This document shows positions 50,055 through 59,099 of a stretch of DNA of 64,000 nucleotides, piece by piece (the first letter of the stretch is position 1; the number at the start of each line of letters is the position of its first letter). The DNA is from Desulfacinum infernum DSM 9756. GTDB lineage: Bacteria; Desulfobacterota; Syntrophobacteria; Syntrophobacterales; DSM-9756. Below the pieces are notes generated by a model that made no database searches, was not told the origin of the DNA, and saw only the letters and a list, made by a program, of their open reading frames with translations. The translations under genes were made by a program, and so were the position numbers. The DNA is taken from positions 1 to 64,000 of the forward strand of contig NZ_FQVB01000003.1 in assembly GCF_900129305.1 (NCBI RefSeq), written 5' to 3'.

Positions 50055-51782
50055 ATGATCATAGGACTGGATGTGGGTGGCACCCATACGGACGTGGTCT
50101 TGTTGGGACCCAACGGCATTGAGCGGCAGGCGAAGGTTCCCACGGATCATTCCAACCTTATTGAATGCGTCTGGACCGGCCTGGAAAAGGTCACGGCGGG
50201 GGTCCCGTCGGACGTGCTGGAGCGGGTGGTTCTGAGCACCACGCTGACCACCAACGCCGTCGCCGAAAACAAGCTGGCGCCGGTGGGGATGATCGTCTCC
50301 AGCGGGCCCGGCCTGGATGCCGAGAGCTTCCGCACCAACCCCCACTATTACGTGGTTTCCGGGTCCATCGACCACAGGGGCCGCGAGATTCAGCCCATCG
50401 AGCCCATGGAGATCGAGGCCATCGGGGCCCGGCTCCGCAAGGAGGGCATCCGCCACGTGGGGGTGGTGGGCAAGTTCTCCGTTCGAAACCCCAAACACGA
50501 AATCCAAATCCAGCAGATCCTGGGAGATCACTTCGACTACGTGGTCATGGGCCACCGCCTTTCGGGCAACCTCAATTTTCCCAGGCGGATCGCCACGGCC
50601 TATCTCAACGCCGCGGTGTATCCCATCCACAAGCGCTTTTTCGACGCGGTGCGCCGCTCCCTGGAAGAGCACGGTCTACACATTCCGCTTCACATCCTCA
50701 AGGCGGACGGCGGCACCATGAGCCTCAAGGCGTCCCTGGAATTGCCGGTACAATCCATCCTGTCCGGCCCCGCCGCCAGCGTCATGGGATCCCTGCCCTT
50801 CGTCTCAGCCGACAAGGACACCCTGGTGCTGGACATCGGCGGAACCACCACGGACATGGCCGTGCTGGTGGGAGACGCCCCCCTCCTTTCGCCCCAAGGG
50901 GCCCAACTGGGCCGATATCGCACGCTCATCCGCGCCCTCAACACCAGTTCCATCGGCTTGGGCGGCGACAGCGCGGTCCGTGTGGTGAACGGCGCCCTCC
51001 AGATCGGTCCGGACCGCGAGGGACCCGCCATGGCCTACGGAGGCCCCTGCCCCACCCCCACGGACGCCCTGTTCGTTCTGGGAAGGGACACGCAAGGCGA
51101 TACGGCGGCCGCTCGAAGGGGCCTGGAACGGGTGGCAAGGGAACTGGGTCTTTCCGTGGAAGAAGCGGCCGCGAAGGTGTTCGACCTGACCTGCACCAAG
51201 ATCCTGGATGCGGCCCGCCAGATGGTGGAAGCCATCAACACCAAGCCCGTCTACACCGTCCGGGAGCTCCTGGAAGGTTACCAGGTGCAACCCAAGGAGC
51301 TGCTGGTGCTGGGAGGCCCCGCGCCCTTTTTCGCTTCACGCATGCAGGAACTGAGCCCCTACGAGGTTCGGGTGGTGCCCCAGTGGCATGTGGCCAACGC
51401 GGTGGGCGCCGGCCTGGCCCGGACCACCTGCGAAGTGACCCTCTTCGTGGACACGGAACGCGGTATCGCCTCGGCACCCGAAGAGGCCTTCTACCAGCCG
51501 GTGAAAAGGGATTTCGACAAGAAGAAAGCCGTGGAGCTGGCGTTGGAACTCCTGGCCGAGAAGGCGCTGGAAGAAGGGGCCGATCCCCGGGATCTGGAAA
51601 TGGAAGTCCTGGAGGAGCAGCAGTTCAACATGGTGCGGGGATTCTACACCACGGGAAAGAACTTCCGGGTTAAGGTCCAGGTCAAGCCCGGCCTCGTCGG
51701 AACCTATCGCTCCATCATTCCGAAGATCGACCCAACCTGCGAGGAGGAAGGCCGACGGGCGGGCTCCATGGATACGGCGTGA
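50055..51782 (+). CDS. Hydantoinase/oxoprolinase N-terminal-type (HyuA-like) ATPase-fold protein
   Basis: 575 aa. It begins MIIGLDVGGTHTDVVLLGPN, an ASKHA phosphate loop, and has a second one at TLVLDIGGTTTDMAVLVGD. Other blocks are SGPAASVMGSLPF and ELLVLGGPAPFF. Family members hydrolyse hydantoins or 5-oxoproline, or carboxylate acetone or acetophenone, normally with a HyuB partner; none is adjacent, so the reaction is open. It is shorter than typical HyuA (about 680). GAGGAACG lies before the ATG. An HDAC-like gene follows on the same strand after a 300-bp gap. Confidence 0.85.
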   Translation: MIIGLDVGGTHTDVVLLGPNGIERQAKVPTDHSNLIECVWTGLEKVTAGVPSDVLERVVLSTTLTTNAVAENKLAPVGMIVSSGPGLDAESFRTNPHYYVVSGSIDHRGREIQPIEPMEIEAIGARLRKEGIRHVGVVGKFSVRNPKHEIQIQQILGDHFDYVVMGHRLSGNLNFPRRIATAYLNAAVYPIHKRFFDAVRRSLEEHGLHIPLHILKADGGTMSLKASLELPVQSILSGPAASVMGSLPFVSADKDTLVLDIGGTTTDMAVLVGDAPLLSPQGAQLGRYRTLIRALNTSSIGLGGDSAVRVVNGALQIGPDREGPAMAYGGPCPTPTDALFVLGRDTQGDTAAARRGLERVARELGLSVEEAAAKVFDLTCTKILDAARQMVEAINTKPVYTVRELLEGYQVQPKELLVLGGPAPFFASRMQELSPYEVRVVPQWHVANAVGAGLARTTCEVTLFVDTERGIASAPEEAFYQPVKRDFDKKKAVELALELLAEKALEEGADPRDLEMEVLEEQQFNMVRGFYTTGKNFRVKVQVKPGLVGTYRSIIPKIDPTCEEEGRRAGSMDTA

Positions 51783-51897
51783 ACGGGCCCGGTTTTTCCG
51801 TACCTCGTGCACCCCGGCGGATCCTCAGATTCCATCACGTTAATGTGAAAGAAAACCGCCAATGAACGCGAATAGACGCAAATGGAAATGAGTGGTG

Positions 51898-51986
51898 TGT
51901 GGGAGCGGCAAAAGCCGCGAACCGGGTGACCGGCCACTCAATGGCGGTGTGGCCAGAAACTCATAGCGCCTTGCGGCGCTCCCACA
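51898..51986. repeat. REPIN-like pair of inverted palindromes
   Basis: TGTGGGAGCGGCAAAAGCCG at one end and, inverted, AGCGCCTTGCGGCGCTCCCA at the other. Each arm is itself a hairpin, and the two share TGTGGGAGCG. The spacing (89 bp) and sequence resemble REPINs described in Pseudomonas. The rest of 51783-52083 holds short AT-rich repeats (ACGCGAATAGACGCAAAT) and no gene. Confidence 0.7.
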
Positions 51987-52083
51987 AAAAGAGACTACAC
52001 CGCCCCAGGTTCTTTCACTCATGCTGGGTGGTGCAAGAGCGACCATGATCGTTAGGTCGGACCCAGCAGCGGACGGAGGCAAC

Positions 52084-53403
52084 ATGATGTTGCGCGCAAA
52101 ACACACCACCGGTCTGGTATTCTTTCCCGCCTTCGACTGGGCCATCAGCCCCACCCACCCGGAAAGGGAAGAGCGGCTCCTCTACACCCAGGATCAGATC
52201 ATCGAAGAAGGCATCCTGGATATGGAAGGCATGGTGGAACTCAAGCCGGACCTGGCCACCATCGACGATGTGCGCCGGGTGCATTTCTGCGCCCCGGACG
52301 AGTGGCGCGTGCTGACCCAGAGCCATCTGATCAGCGCCGGGGGCGCCAAGACCATCGCCACGGCCGTCATGGAAAAGCGCGTGGAGCGCGGCTTCGCTCT
52401 CGTCCGCCCTCCCGGTCACCACGCCATGCGGGTGGTGCACGGAGCGCGCGGCTTTTGCAACGTGAACATCGAAGCCATGATGGTGGAATACCTGCGGGCA
52501 GCCTACGGCCTGGACCGCATCGCCATCGTGGACACCGACTGCCACCACGGGGACGGCACCCAGGATATCTATTGGCACGATCCGGATACGCTCTTCATCT
52601 CCATCCACCAGGACGGCCGAACCCTCTATCCCGGATCCGGCTTTCATCACGAGCTGGGAGGGCCCACGGCCATGGGGTCCACCATCAACATCCCGCTGCC
52701 CCCCGGCACGTCCCAGGAAGGCTTCTTGAGCGTCATGGAAAAGATCGTGCTGCCGATCCTGAAGGATTTCAACCCGGACATCGTGGTCAATTCAGCGGGC
52801 CAGGACAACCACTACACGGATCCCATCACCAACATGAACTTCTGCGCCCAGGGCTATGCGCGGCTCACCGAGATGCTCAGCCCGGACATCGCCGTTTTGG
52901 AAGGGGGCTATTCCATCGAAGGAGCCCTGCCCTATGTGAATGTGGGCATCATCCTGGCCTTGGCGGGCGTGGACTACAGCAAGGTCCGGGAACCGGACTA
53001 CGATCCGGACAAGATCCGCCAATCGGCCGACACGGATGCCTACATCCACAAACTGACCGAAGAAATCCTCGACTACTACGGCAAGTGCCCGGAAATCGTC
53101 GCTCGCAACCGGGCTACCAAGGACTTCGCCCAGCGGGAGCGCACGATCTTCTACGACACGGACAACATTCTGGAAAACCAGAAGGAACGGCTCCGCGTGT
53201 GCCCGGACTGCAGCGGGGTGCTGTCCATCGACTCCCTGACCGACCGGGGATACCATATCTTCGCCGTGCACATCCCGAGAAAGGCCTGCGACGCCTGCGT
53301 GGCCCTGGGCGAGGAGTGGTACGACACGGTGAATCTGAGGGCCTATGACCGGGCGTTCCTCCAAGACCGGCGCAACAACCGCTATCTCACCAAGAGCAAC
53401 TGA
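52084..53403 (+). CDS. Histone deacetylase-family amidohydrolase with C-terminal zinc-ribbon-like tail
   Basis: 439 aa. The arginase/HDAC fold shows RPPGHHAMRVVHGARGFCN, the metal-binding VDTDCHHGDGTQDIYWHD and ISIHQDGRTLYPGSG. Bacterial members deacylate small molecules such as polyamines or act like AcuC. After about residue 375 a tail carries CPDCSGVL and KACDACVAL, four cysteines that could bind zinc, which is not usual in the family. The ATG at 52084 follows GGAGGCAAC. rlmN begins 4 bp after the stop, so the two are probably co-transcribed. Confidence 0.9.
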   Translation: MMLRAKHTTGLVFFPAFDWAISPTHPEREERLLYTQDQIIEEGILDMEGMVELKPDLATIDDVRRVHFCAPDEWRVLTQSHLISAGGAKTIATAVMEKRVERGFALVRPPGHHAMRVVHGARGFCNVNIEAMMVEYLRAAYGLDRIAIVDTDCHHGDGTQDIYWHDPDTLFISIHQDGRTLYPGSGFHHELGGPTAMGSTINIPLPPGTSQEGFLSVMEKIVLPILKDFNPDIVVNSAGQDNHYTDPITNMNFCAQGYARLTEMLSPDIAVLEGGYSIEGALPYVNVGIILALAGVDYSKVREPDYDPDKIRQSADTDAYIHKLTEEILDYYGKCPEIVARNRATKDFAQRERTIFYDTDNILENQKERLRVCPDCSGVLSIDSLTDRGYHIFAVHIPRKACDACVALGEEWYDTVNLRAYDRAFLQDRRNNRYLTKSN

Positions 53404-53407
53404 GGCC

Positions 53408-54442
53408 ATGGAACGGGTCTTCATCAAGGACTACCCGCTGGACGAGCTGGAAGGCTGGGTAGAAGGCATCGGAGAACGGCGCTTCCGGGCCCGACAGATC
53501 TTCCGGCACGTCTATGGGCGGCTCATCCGCTCCTGGGACGAATGCACCGATCTGGCCAAGGCCTTTCGAACCCAGCTGGAGTTCGGAACCCACCTGGACG
53601 CCTTGAGCCTGGTCAAGGCCCAGGAGGCGGAAGACGGCACGCGCAAGTTCCTCTTCCGGCTCCACGACGGCCACCACATCGAGTCGGTCCTCATTCCCGA
53701 CCCCCCCAGGAACACCCTGTGCATCTCCAGCCAGGTGGGCTGTGCCCTGGGATGCCGCTTCTGCCTCACCGGCACCCTGGGGTTGACCCGGAACCTGACC
53801 ACGGCGGAGATCGTGGACCAGGTCATCCAAGTGCACCACCTGCAAGGGAAAGAAGGAAGAATCACCAACATCGTCTTCATGGGCATGGGGGAACCCCTGG
53901 CCAACTACCGGCAGGTGATCCGGGCGCTCAAGATTCTTCTGGACCCTCAGGGCCTGGGCTTTTCCCACCGGCGCATCACCCTTTCCACCGTGGGATTGGT
54001 TCCCAGGATGCGGGAGCTGGGAAAGGAAAGCCCCGTCAACCTGGCGGTGAGCCTCCATGCCGCGGACAACGAGACGCGCAGCCGCCTCATGCCGGTCAAC
54101 CGCACCTATCCCCTGGAGCACCTGATCCGGGCCTGCCGGGACTACCCCATGCCGTCGCGGAAGCGCATCACCTTCGAATACATCCTGATCCGCGATGTGA
54201 ACGACCGGACCGAGGACGCACGCCGGCTGGTGAAGATCCTCAGCGGGGTCCGCGCCAAGGTGAATCTCATTCCCTTCAACCCGCACCCGTCCCTGCCCTT
54301 CCAAAGACCCTCGGAAGAGCGCATCCTGGCCTTTCAGAACATCCTGAAAGACGCCCACATGACGGCCACCATCCGACAGAGTCGGGGCGCCGACATCCGG
54401 GCGGCCTGTGGACAACTGGCCGCCCAAGTGGTATCGTCCTGA
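53408..54442 (+). CDS. rlmN: 23S rRNA/tRNA adenine-C2 methyltransferase RlmN
   Basis: 344 aa radical-SAM enzyme that methylates A2503 of 23S rRNA and A37 of some tRNAs. The iron-sulfur motif is CALGCRFCLTG. Other blocks are FMGMGEPLANYRQVIRALKI, VNLAVSLHAADNETR and NLIPFNPHP. The methyl-carrying cysteine lies near the C-terminus in ADIRAACGQLA. The ATG at 53408 is four bp past the HDAC-like gene and begins the normal family N-terminus. Confidence 0.96.
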   Translation: MERVFIKDYPLDELEGWVEGIGERRFRARQIFRHVYGRLIRSWDECTDLAKAFRTQLEFGTHLDALSLVKAQEAEDGTRKFLFRLHDGHHIESVLIPDPPRNTLCISSQVGCALGCRFCLTGTLGLTRNLTTAEIVDQVIQVHHLQGKEGRITNIVFMGMGEPLANYRQVIRALKILLDPQGLGFSHRRITLSTVGLVPRMRELGKESPVNLAVSLHAADNETRSRLMPVNRTYPLEHLIRACRDYPMPSRKRITFEYILIRDVNDRTEDARRLVKILSGVRAKVNLIPFNPHPSLPFQRPSEERILAFQNILKDAHMTATIRQSRGADIRAACGQLAAQVVSS

Positions 54443-54627
54443 TTTCGCTTCTTAGGAGAGGAGGTCGGCGGAACATGAATCGGCGTCATCCCCGCTGAGG
54501 CGGGGAAAGAAAGATACGAAAATCCACCCAGTCCCGAAAGACCGCGTAGATCCTTTTGCCTCGGGGCATGCCGGCCCGGAAACGGCGAGCCGTCATGCCC
54601 GTCTTCCAGCGATCCAAGGAGGGTCCC

Positions 54628-55008
54628 TTGACGGCACATCCAGACTTTTCCAAGGGCGACGGACTGCTTCCCGCCATCGCCCAGGACGCCGAAACCGGCC
54701 AGGTGCTCATGATGGCCTATATGAACCGGGAGGCATGGGAAAAAACCGTGGAGACCGGCACCGTCCATTACTGGAGCCGGTCCCGCCGGAAGCTCTGGCT
54801 CAAGGGGGAAACCTCGGGCCATGTGCAGAAGGTGGTGGATATTCTGGTGGACTGCGACCTGGACACCATCCTCGTCAAGGTCCACCAACTGGGCGGAGCC
54901 GCCTGCCACGAAGGCTACAAGAGCTGCTTTTTCAGGCGCCTGAAGGACGGCGCCTTTGAGATTACGGAAGACAAGGTGTTCGACCCCGAGGAGGTATACA
55001 AGAAGTGA
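54628..55008 (+). CDS. hisI: Phosphoribosyl-AMP cyclohydrolase
   Basis: 126 aa, third enzyme of histidine synthesis. Conserved [20 protein letters not shown], then [19 protein letters not shown], then [11 protein letters not shown] and [11 protein letters not shown] with the zinc and magnesium ligands. The TTG at 54628 is chosen because AAGGAGGG lies just upstream and the length is normal; an ATG at 54556 would add 24 unrelated residues. No HisE domain is fused. hisG overlaps its stop codon by 4 bp. Confidence 0.95.
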   Translation: MTAHPDFSKGDGLLPAIAQDAETGQVLMMAYMNREAWEKTVETGTVHYWSRSRRKLWLKGETSGHVQKVVDILVDCDLDTILVKVHQLGGAACHEGYKSCFFRRLKDGAFEITEDKVFDPEEVYKK

Positions 55009-55877
55009 AACAGCTGATACTGGGAATCCCCAAGGGAAGTCTGCAGGAAGCGACCATCGCATTGTTCCTGAAGTCGGGCTGGAAGATCTCTCTCACCAAC
55101 CGCAACTATTTCCCGGAAATCAACGACCCCGAGATCCAGTGTTCCATCTGCCGGGCCCAGGAAATGTCCCGATACGTGGAAAACGGCACCTTCGACGTGG
55201 GACTCACCGGAAAAGATTGGATCATGGAAAACGATTCCGACGTGCACGTGGTGGCCGACCTCATCTATTCGAAGGTGAGCCAGCGACCCGCCCGCTGGGT
55301 CCTGGCGGTCCCCTACGACTCGCCGGTTCAGGACCTTCAGGACCTGCAGGGAAAGAAGATCGCCACGGAATTGGTGAACTTCACCCGCCGCTACTTCGCC
55401 CAGGCGGGTGTGGACGTGAAGGTGGAGTTTTCCTGGGGGGCCACGGAAGCTAAGGTGATCGCCGGGCTTTGCGACGCCATCGTGGAGGTGACCGAAACGG
55501 GCGCCACCATGCGGGCCAACGGCCTTCGGATCGTCAAGGAGTTGATGCAGTCCAATACCCAGCTCATCGCCAATAAGCAGGCCTGGGCCGATCCCTGGAA
55601 GCGGGAAAAGATCGAGCAGATCGCCCTGCTGCTGCAGGCCGCCCTGCGGGCCGAAGACCTGGTGGGGCTCAAGATGAACGTGCCCAAGGGCAAGCTCAAC
55701 GACGTGATCGAGATCCTGCCCAGCCTCACGTCCCCCACCACGGCCCACCTGTATCAGTCCGACTGGGTGTCCGTGGAAGTGGTGGTATCCAAGCACATGG
55801 TGCGCGAGCTGGTCCCCCAGCTCATCAAGCGCGGGGCAGAAGGGATCATCGAATACAGCCTGAACAAGGTGATCTAG
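55005..55877 (+). CDS. hisG: ATP phosphoribosyltransferase, long form
   Basis: 290 aa, first enzyme of histidine synthesis, joining ATP and PRPP. Catalytic core [19 protein letters not shown] and [18 protein letters not shown] site [17 protein letters not shown], and a C-terminal regulatory domain (about 215-290) typical of the histidine-inhibited long form, so HisZ is not needed. Starts with GTG at 55005 inside the hisI stop (GTGA). Only hisI and hisG are here; other his genes must be elsewhere. Confidence 0.96.
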   Translation: MKQLILGIPKGSLQEATIALFLKSGWKISLTNRNYFPEINDPEIQCSICRAQEMSRYVENGTFDVGLTGKDWIMENDSDVHVVADLIYSKVSQRPARWVLAVPYDSPVQDLQDLQGKKIATELVNFTRRYFAQAGVDVKVEFSWGATEAKVIAGLCDAIVEVTETGATMRANGLRIVKELMQSNTQLIANKQAWADPWKREKIEQIALLLQAALRAEDLVGLKMNVPKGKLNDVIEILPSLTSPTTAHLYQSDWVSVEVVVSKHMVRELVPQLIKRGAEGIIEYSLNKVI

Positions 55878-55900
55878 GAAAGGCGGGAAGGGGGGTAACG

Positions 55901-56722
55901 GTGCGAAAGCAATGCCGGAAGATCCCAACAGCAGCGAGGGTCGCCGGAGACGGGCTTCCCGGGAAGGCGTTTGCCGGCATGCTTCTCGTGGCCTTGCTTG
56001 CCGCCTGCGCCCCGGTTCAGACCAGCGGGGACCCCGTGACCTGGATGGGATCCCAGGAACTCCAGGAACTGGGCGAAAAATTCCTGGCGGCGGGCGACAC
56101 GGGCCAGGCTCTGCGATACCTGACGGCCGCAGAGGAAAAGGATCCCAAAAACCCGTCCATCCACTACGACCTGGGACTGGCCTACGAAGCCCGGCGCCTG
56201 GAAGAAAAGGCGGTGGAGCACCTGCACAAGGCCGTGGAACTGAAACCGGACTATTCCGAGGCCCACAACGCCCTGGGGGTCCTCTACGCCAAGCGGGGCC
56301 GGACGGACAAGGCCCTGGAGCATTTCCACAAGGCCCTGGCCAACCCTTTCTACCGCACCCCCCACTACGCCTACTTCAACATCGGCAAGATCTACCAGGA
56401 CGAGGCGCGCTACGCGGAGGCCCTCAGGTATTTCGATGATGCCATCCACTTCGAAAAGGGCTACGCGCAAGCCCACCTGCATCGAGGCCGCGTCCTGGAA
56501 GCCATGGGACGCAAGGGGGAGGCGCGGCATGCCTACAGGCTGGCGGTCTATTACGGCCCGGATCTGCCGGAGGCCCAGTTCCATTACGGACGGTTTCTCG
56601 TCCAGGATGGGAACTGGGAGGACGCCGCCGCGGCCTTCCGCCGCGTCCTGCGCCTGGCCCCCGGCACCCCCCTGGCGGAAGCCGCCGCCAACTACCTTCA
56701 CACCATGGGATTCGAGGACTGA
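55901..56722 (+). CDS. TPR-repeat lipoprotein
   Basis: 273 aa. A lipoprotein signal ends in LLAAC (lipid-carrying Cys36). Then six to seven TPRs: ELGEKFLAAGDTGQALRYLT, SIHYDLGLAYEARRLEEKAV, EAHNALGVLYAKRGRTDKAL and others. Organisation resembles PilF/PilW or NrfG-type assembly factors, but no pilus gene is near, so the partner is unknown. The start is GTG at 55901, behind a G-rich Shine-Dalgarno. Overlaps the next gene by one base. Confidence 0.9.
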   Translation: MRKQCRKIPTAARVAGDGLPGKAFAGMLLVALLAACAPVQTSGDPVTWMGSQELQELGEKFLAAGDTGQALRYLTAAEEKDPKNPSIHYDLGLAYEARRLEEKAVEHLHKAVELKPDYSEAHNALGVLYAKRGRTDKALEHFHKALANPFYRTPHYAYFNIGKIYQDEARYAEALRYFDDAIHFEKGYAQAHLHRGRVLEAMGRKGEARHAYRLAVYYGPDLPEAQFHYGRFLVQDGNWEDAAAAFRRVLRLAPGTPLAEAAANYLHTMGFED

Positions 56723-57876
56723 TGCCGATGATTTGTCGACGTGTGCAGGAGATCAAGCCGTTTCTCGTCATGGACGTGCTGGAAAAGGCCCAGGCCATGG
56801 AAAGGGCGGGGGAATCGGTGATTCACCTGGAAGTGGGGGAGCCCGATTTCGACGCCCCGGAGGCCGTCCGGAGGGCGGCCGTGGAGGCGCTGGACAAGGG
56901 CCAGACCCACTACACCCACAGCCAGGGCATCCCCCAGCTCCGGGAAGCCATTTGCCGCTACTATGCCGACACCTACGGCGTCCGCCATCTGGAACCGGAC
57001 CAGATCATGGTCACGTCCGGGTCCAGCCCCGCCTTCCTGGTGGCTCTCAGCACCATCCTGAACTGCGGTGAGGAGGTGATCCTTTCCGACCCCCACTATG
57101 CGTGCTATCCCAGTTTCGTCCACTTTCTGGAAGGCGTTCCCAAGCCGGTTCCCGTCTTCGAGGAGGAAGGGTTCCAGTTCCGGCCGGAAGCCATCCGAAA
57201 GGCGGTCGGGCCCAACACGAAGGCCATTCTCATCAACTCCCCGGCCAACCCCACAGGCACCCTGCTGGACCGGGAGCGGCTGGAAGCCATCGCCGACCTG
57301 GGCCTTTGGGTCCTCAGCGACGAAATCTACCACGGCCTGGTCTACGAAGGGCGGGCTCGATCGATCCTGGAATTCACGGACAAGTGCATCGTCTTCAACG
57401 GGTTTTCCAAGCTCTTCGCCATGACCGGCTTCCGGTTGGGCTACCTGATCGTTCCCAAGGACCTGGTGCGCCCCATGCAAGCCCTGATGCAAAACTTCTT
57501 CATCTCGGCCAACTCCGTTTCCCAGTGGGCGGGGCTTGCGGCCCTGACCGACCCCACGGTCCAGGAGGACGTGGAACGCATGCGCCGGACCTACGACGAG
57601 CGGCGCCGCTTCATGATCCGAAGGCTCCGGGAGATGGGGTTCGGCATCTCCGTGGAACCCACCGGCGCCTTCTACGTGTTCGCCAACGCCCGTCGGTTCT
57701 GTGACAATTCGCTGGAATTCGCCTTCCAGGTCCTGGAACGGGCCAAGGTGGGCATCACGCCGGGGGTGGATTTCGGCGCCCAGGGGGAGGGTTACGTTCG
57801 TTTCAGCTACGCCAATTCCCTGGGAAACATCGCCGAAGGCATGGACCGACTGGAAAAGTTCCTGTACGGGCGATGA
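56722..57876 (+). CDS. Pyridoxal-phosphate aminotransferase, class I/II
   Basis: 384 aa. Conserved VIHLEVGEPDFDAPEAV, INSPANPTGTLLD, SDEIYHGLVY and the PLP lysine (about Lys230) in FNGFSKLFAMTGFRLGYL. The family includes aspartate, alanine, tyrosine and related aminotransferases; the exact amino acid cannot be read from the sequence. It may form a pair with the TPR lipoprotein through a 1-bp overlap, though a functional link is not obvious. Confidence 0.92.
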   Translation: MPMICRRVQEIKPFLVMDVLEKAQAMERAGESVIHLEVGEPDFDAPEAVRRAAVEALDKGQTHYTHSQGIPQLREAICRYYADTYGVRHLEPDQIMVTSGSSPAFLVALSTILNCGEEVILSDPHYACYPSFVHFLEGVPKPVPVFEEEGFQFRPEAIRKAVGPNTKAILINSPANPTGTLLDRERLEAIADLGLWVLSDEIYHGLVYEGRARSILEFTDKCIVFNGFSKLFAMTGFRLGYLIVPKDLVRPMQALMQNFFISANSVSQWAGLAALTDPTVQEDVERMRRTYDERRRFMIRRLREMGFGISVEPTGAFYVFANARRFCDNSLEFAFQVLERAKVGITPGVDFGAQGEGYVRFSYANSLGNIAEGMDRLEKFLYGR

Positions 57877-58036
57877 CAAGCAGAGCCGCCATCTTCCACC
57901 CCTTTTGCGGGCTCGAAGGGCGCGGGCTCCGTGGCGCGGATGCCACCCGGGCACAAGGACTTCGGAGCGGGGCAATCCCCCGGCCCTCTTCTGAAAAGGG
58001 GGCCCTGCTCTTCGCAAACCATGCGCACCCGGGCTC

Positions 58037-58205
58037 TGGGAGCCTGTCCGGGAACTCCTCAAACCGGCACTCCCGCGCAAGCGGGAGTCCATAAGTTGCC
58101 GGAAGTCCTGGATCCCCGCTCCCCGTTCAAGCCGGGGGCAAGCTTCGCGGGGATGACGGATGGACGTTGGAAGGGGCAAATGAACCATTTTCAGACAAGC
58201 TCCTA
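58037..58205. repeat. MITE-like element with terminal inverted repeats, copy A
   Basis: Begins TGGGAGCCTGTCCGGGAA and ends with its imperfect complement TTTCAGACAAGCTCCTA. Inside (58062-58157) is the CGCGCAAGCGGG/CGCGGGGATGAC repeat seen at 33787. No coding capacity. Adjacent to copy B. Confidence 0.75.
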
Positions 58206-58425
58206 GGAGCTTGTCCGAGAATGTTCCTCCGACACAAGAGGCTGGAGAATTTCCGTTCTCTTCGGAGCCGCGGGGCTTCAGCCCCGCGGAGAAGGTCATC
58301 GTAACTCCACGAAGTAACAGGAAATACGCGATGGCCTATCCGAGGGCCGGGGATTGTTCCGCAGCCCTAAAGGGCTGCACTACGAGGAAAAAGGTCGTCC
58401 GCGGCGTTCTCAGACAGGCTCCTAG
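58204..58425. repeat. MITE-like element with terminal inverted repeats, copy B
   Basis: Begins TAGGAGCTTGTCCGAGAA and ends TTCTCAGACAGGCTCCTA, an inverted repeat matching at 16 of 18 positions. It encloses the 124-bp element at 58262-58385, so one repeat is nested in another. 57877-58484 has no gene. Confidence 0.75.
58262..58385 (-). repeat. Copy 3 of the roughly 124-bp dispersed element, inverted
   Basis: On the minus strand it starts GTAGTGCAGCCCTTTAGGGC and ends GGGGCTGAAGCCCCGCGG, matching the ends of copies at 12307 and 33969 and almost exactly their length. Confidence 0.8.
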
Positions 58426-58450
58426 GGACCCCCAAGGAAGAGCCCCCGGT

Positions 58451-58484
58451 ACGGACCACGGATCACGAATTACGGATCACGCTC
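58451..58484 (+). repeat. Degenerate ACGRNYY heptamers abutting the engB start
   Basis: ACGGACC, ACGGATC, ACGAATT, ACGGATC, then ACGCTC directly before the ATG at 58485. Same 7-bp period and ACG core as the array before waaA. Confidence 0.7.
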
Positions 58485-59099
58485 ATGGAACATCAGGCGG
58501 GTTTTTCCCTGCAGATCCATTCGGCGGAATTCGTCACCTCGGCGGTGGCCCCGGAAGGCTACCCCCCGGGAGACCATCCCGAGGTGGCCTTCGCCGGTCG
58601 TTCCAACGTGGGCAAGTCCTCCCTGATCAACTGCCTACTCGGCCGAAAGAAGCTGGTGCGCACGAGCCGCACCCCCGGCCGGACCCAGACCCTGAATTTT
58701 TTCCTCATCAACGAGAGCTTCTACTTTGTAGATCTTCCCGGGTACGGATACGCAAAGGTCCCCCAGAAGATCCGGGAACAGTGGGGTCCCATGATCGAGA
58801 GGTACCTCACCACACGACGTCGGCTTTCCGGCGTGGTCCACATCATGGACCTGAGGCATCCCCCCACCACCGACGATCTGCTTCTGTGGAATTGGCTGAG
58901 AGAGATGGGAATCCCGGCCGTCCCCGTGCTTACCAAAGCGGACAAGGTTTCCCGCGGCAATCGCGCCAGGCACCTTCGAGACGCCTCCCAGCGCCTCGGG
59001 ATCGAACCCCGGGAAGCCGTCGTCTTTTCAGCCGTCACCCGGGAGGGATGGCAGGCACTCTGGGAACGATTGATGCCCTGGATCGGTTATTCGTCGTAG
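58485..59099 (+). CDS. engB: Ribosome biogenesis GTPase EngB (YihA/YsxC)
   Basis: 204 aa. G1 is AGRSNVGKSSLIN, then TPGRTQTLNFF (G2 region), DLPGYGYAKVP (G3), TKADKV (G4). It assists assembly of the 50S subunit. Length is normal. The ATG at 58485 begins EHQAGFSLQIHSAEFV, but no Shine-Dalgarno is visible because 7-bp repeats occupy the upstream bases. Its last 13 bp overlap the convergent small gene. Confidence 0.95.
   Translation: MEHQAGFSLQIHSAEFVTSAVAPEGYPPGDHPEVAFAGRSNVGKSSLINCLLGRKKLVRTSRTPGRTQTLNFFLINESFYFVDLPGYGYAKVPQKIREQWGPMIERYLTTRRRLSGVVHIMDLRHPPTTDDLLLWNWLREMGIPAVPVLTKADKVSRGNRARHLRDASQRLGIEPREAVVFSAVTREGWQALWERLMPWIGYSS

Noticed and set aside
49904-50122. 72-codon frame before the hydantoinase-like gene
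   Set aside because: Starts at the -35 element of a candidate promoter, overlaps the next gene out of frame and has no ribosome binding site.
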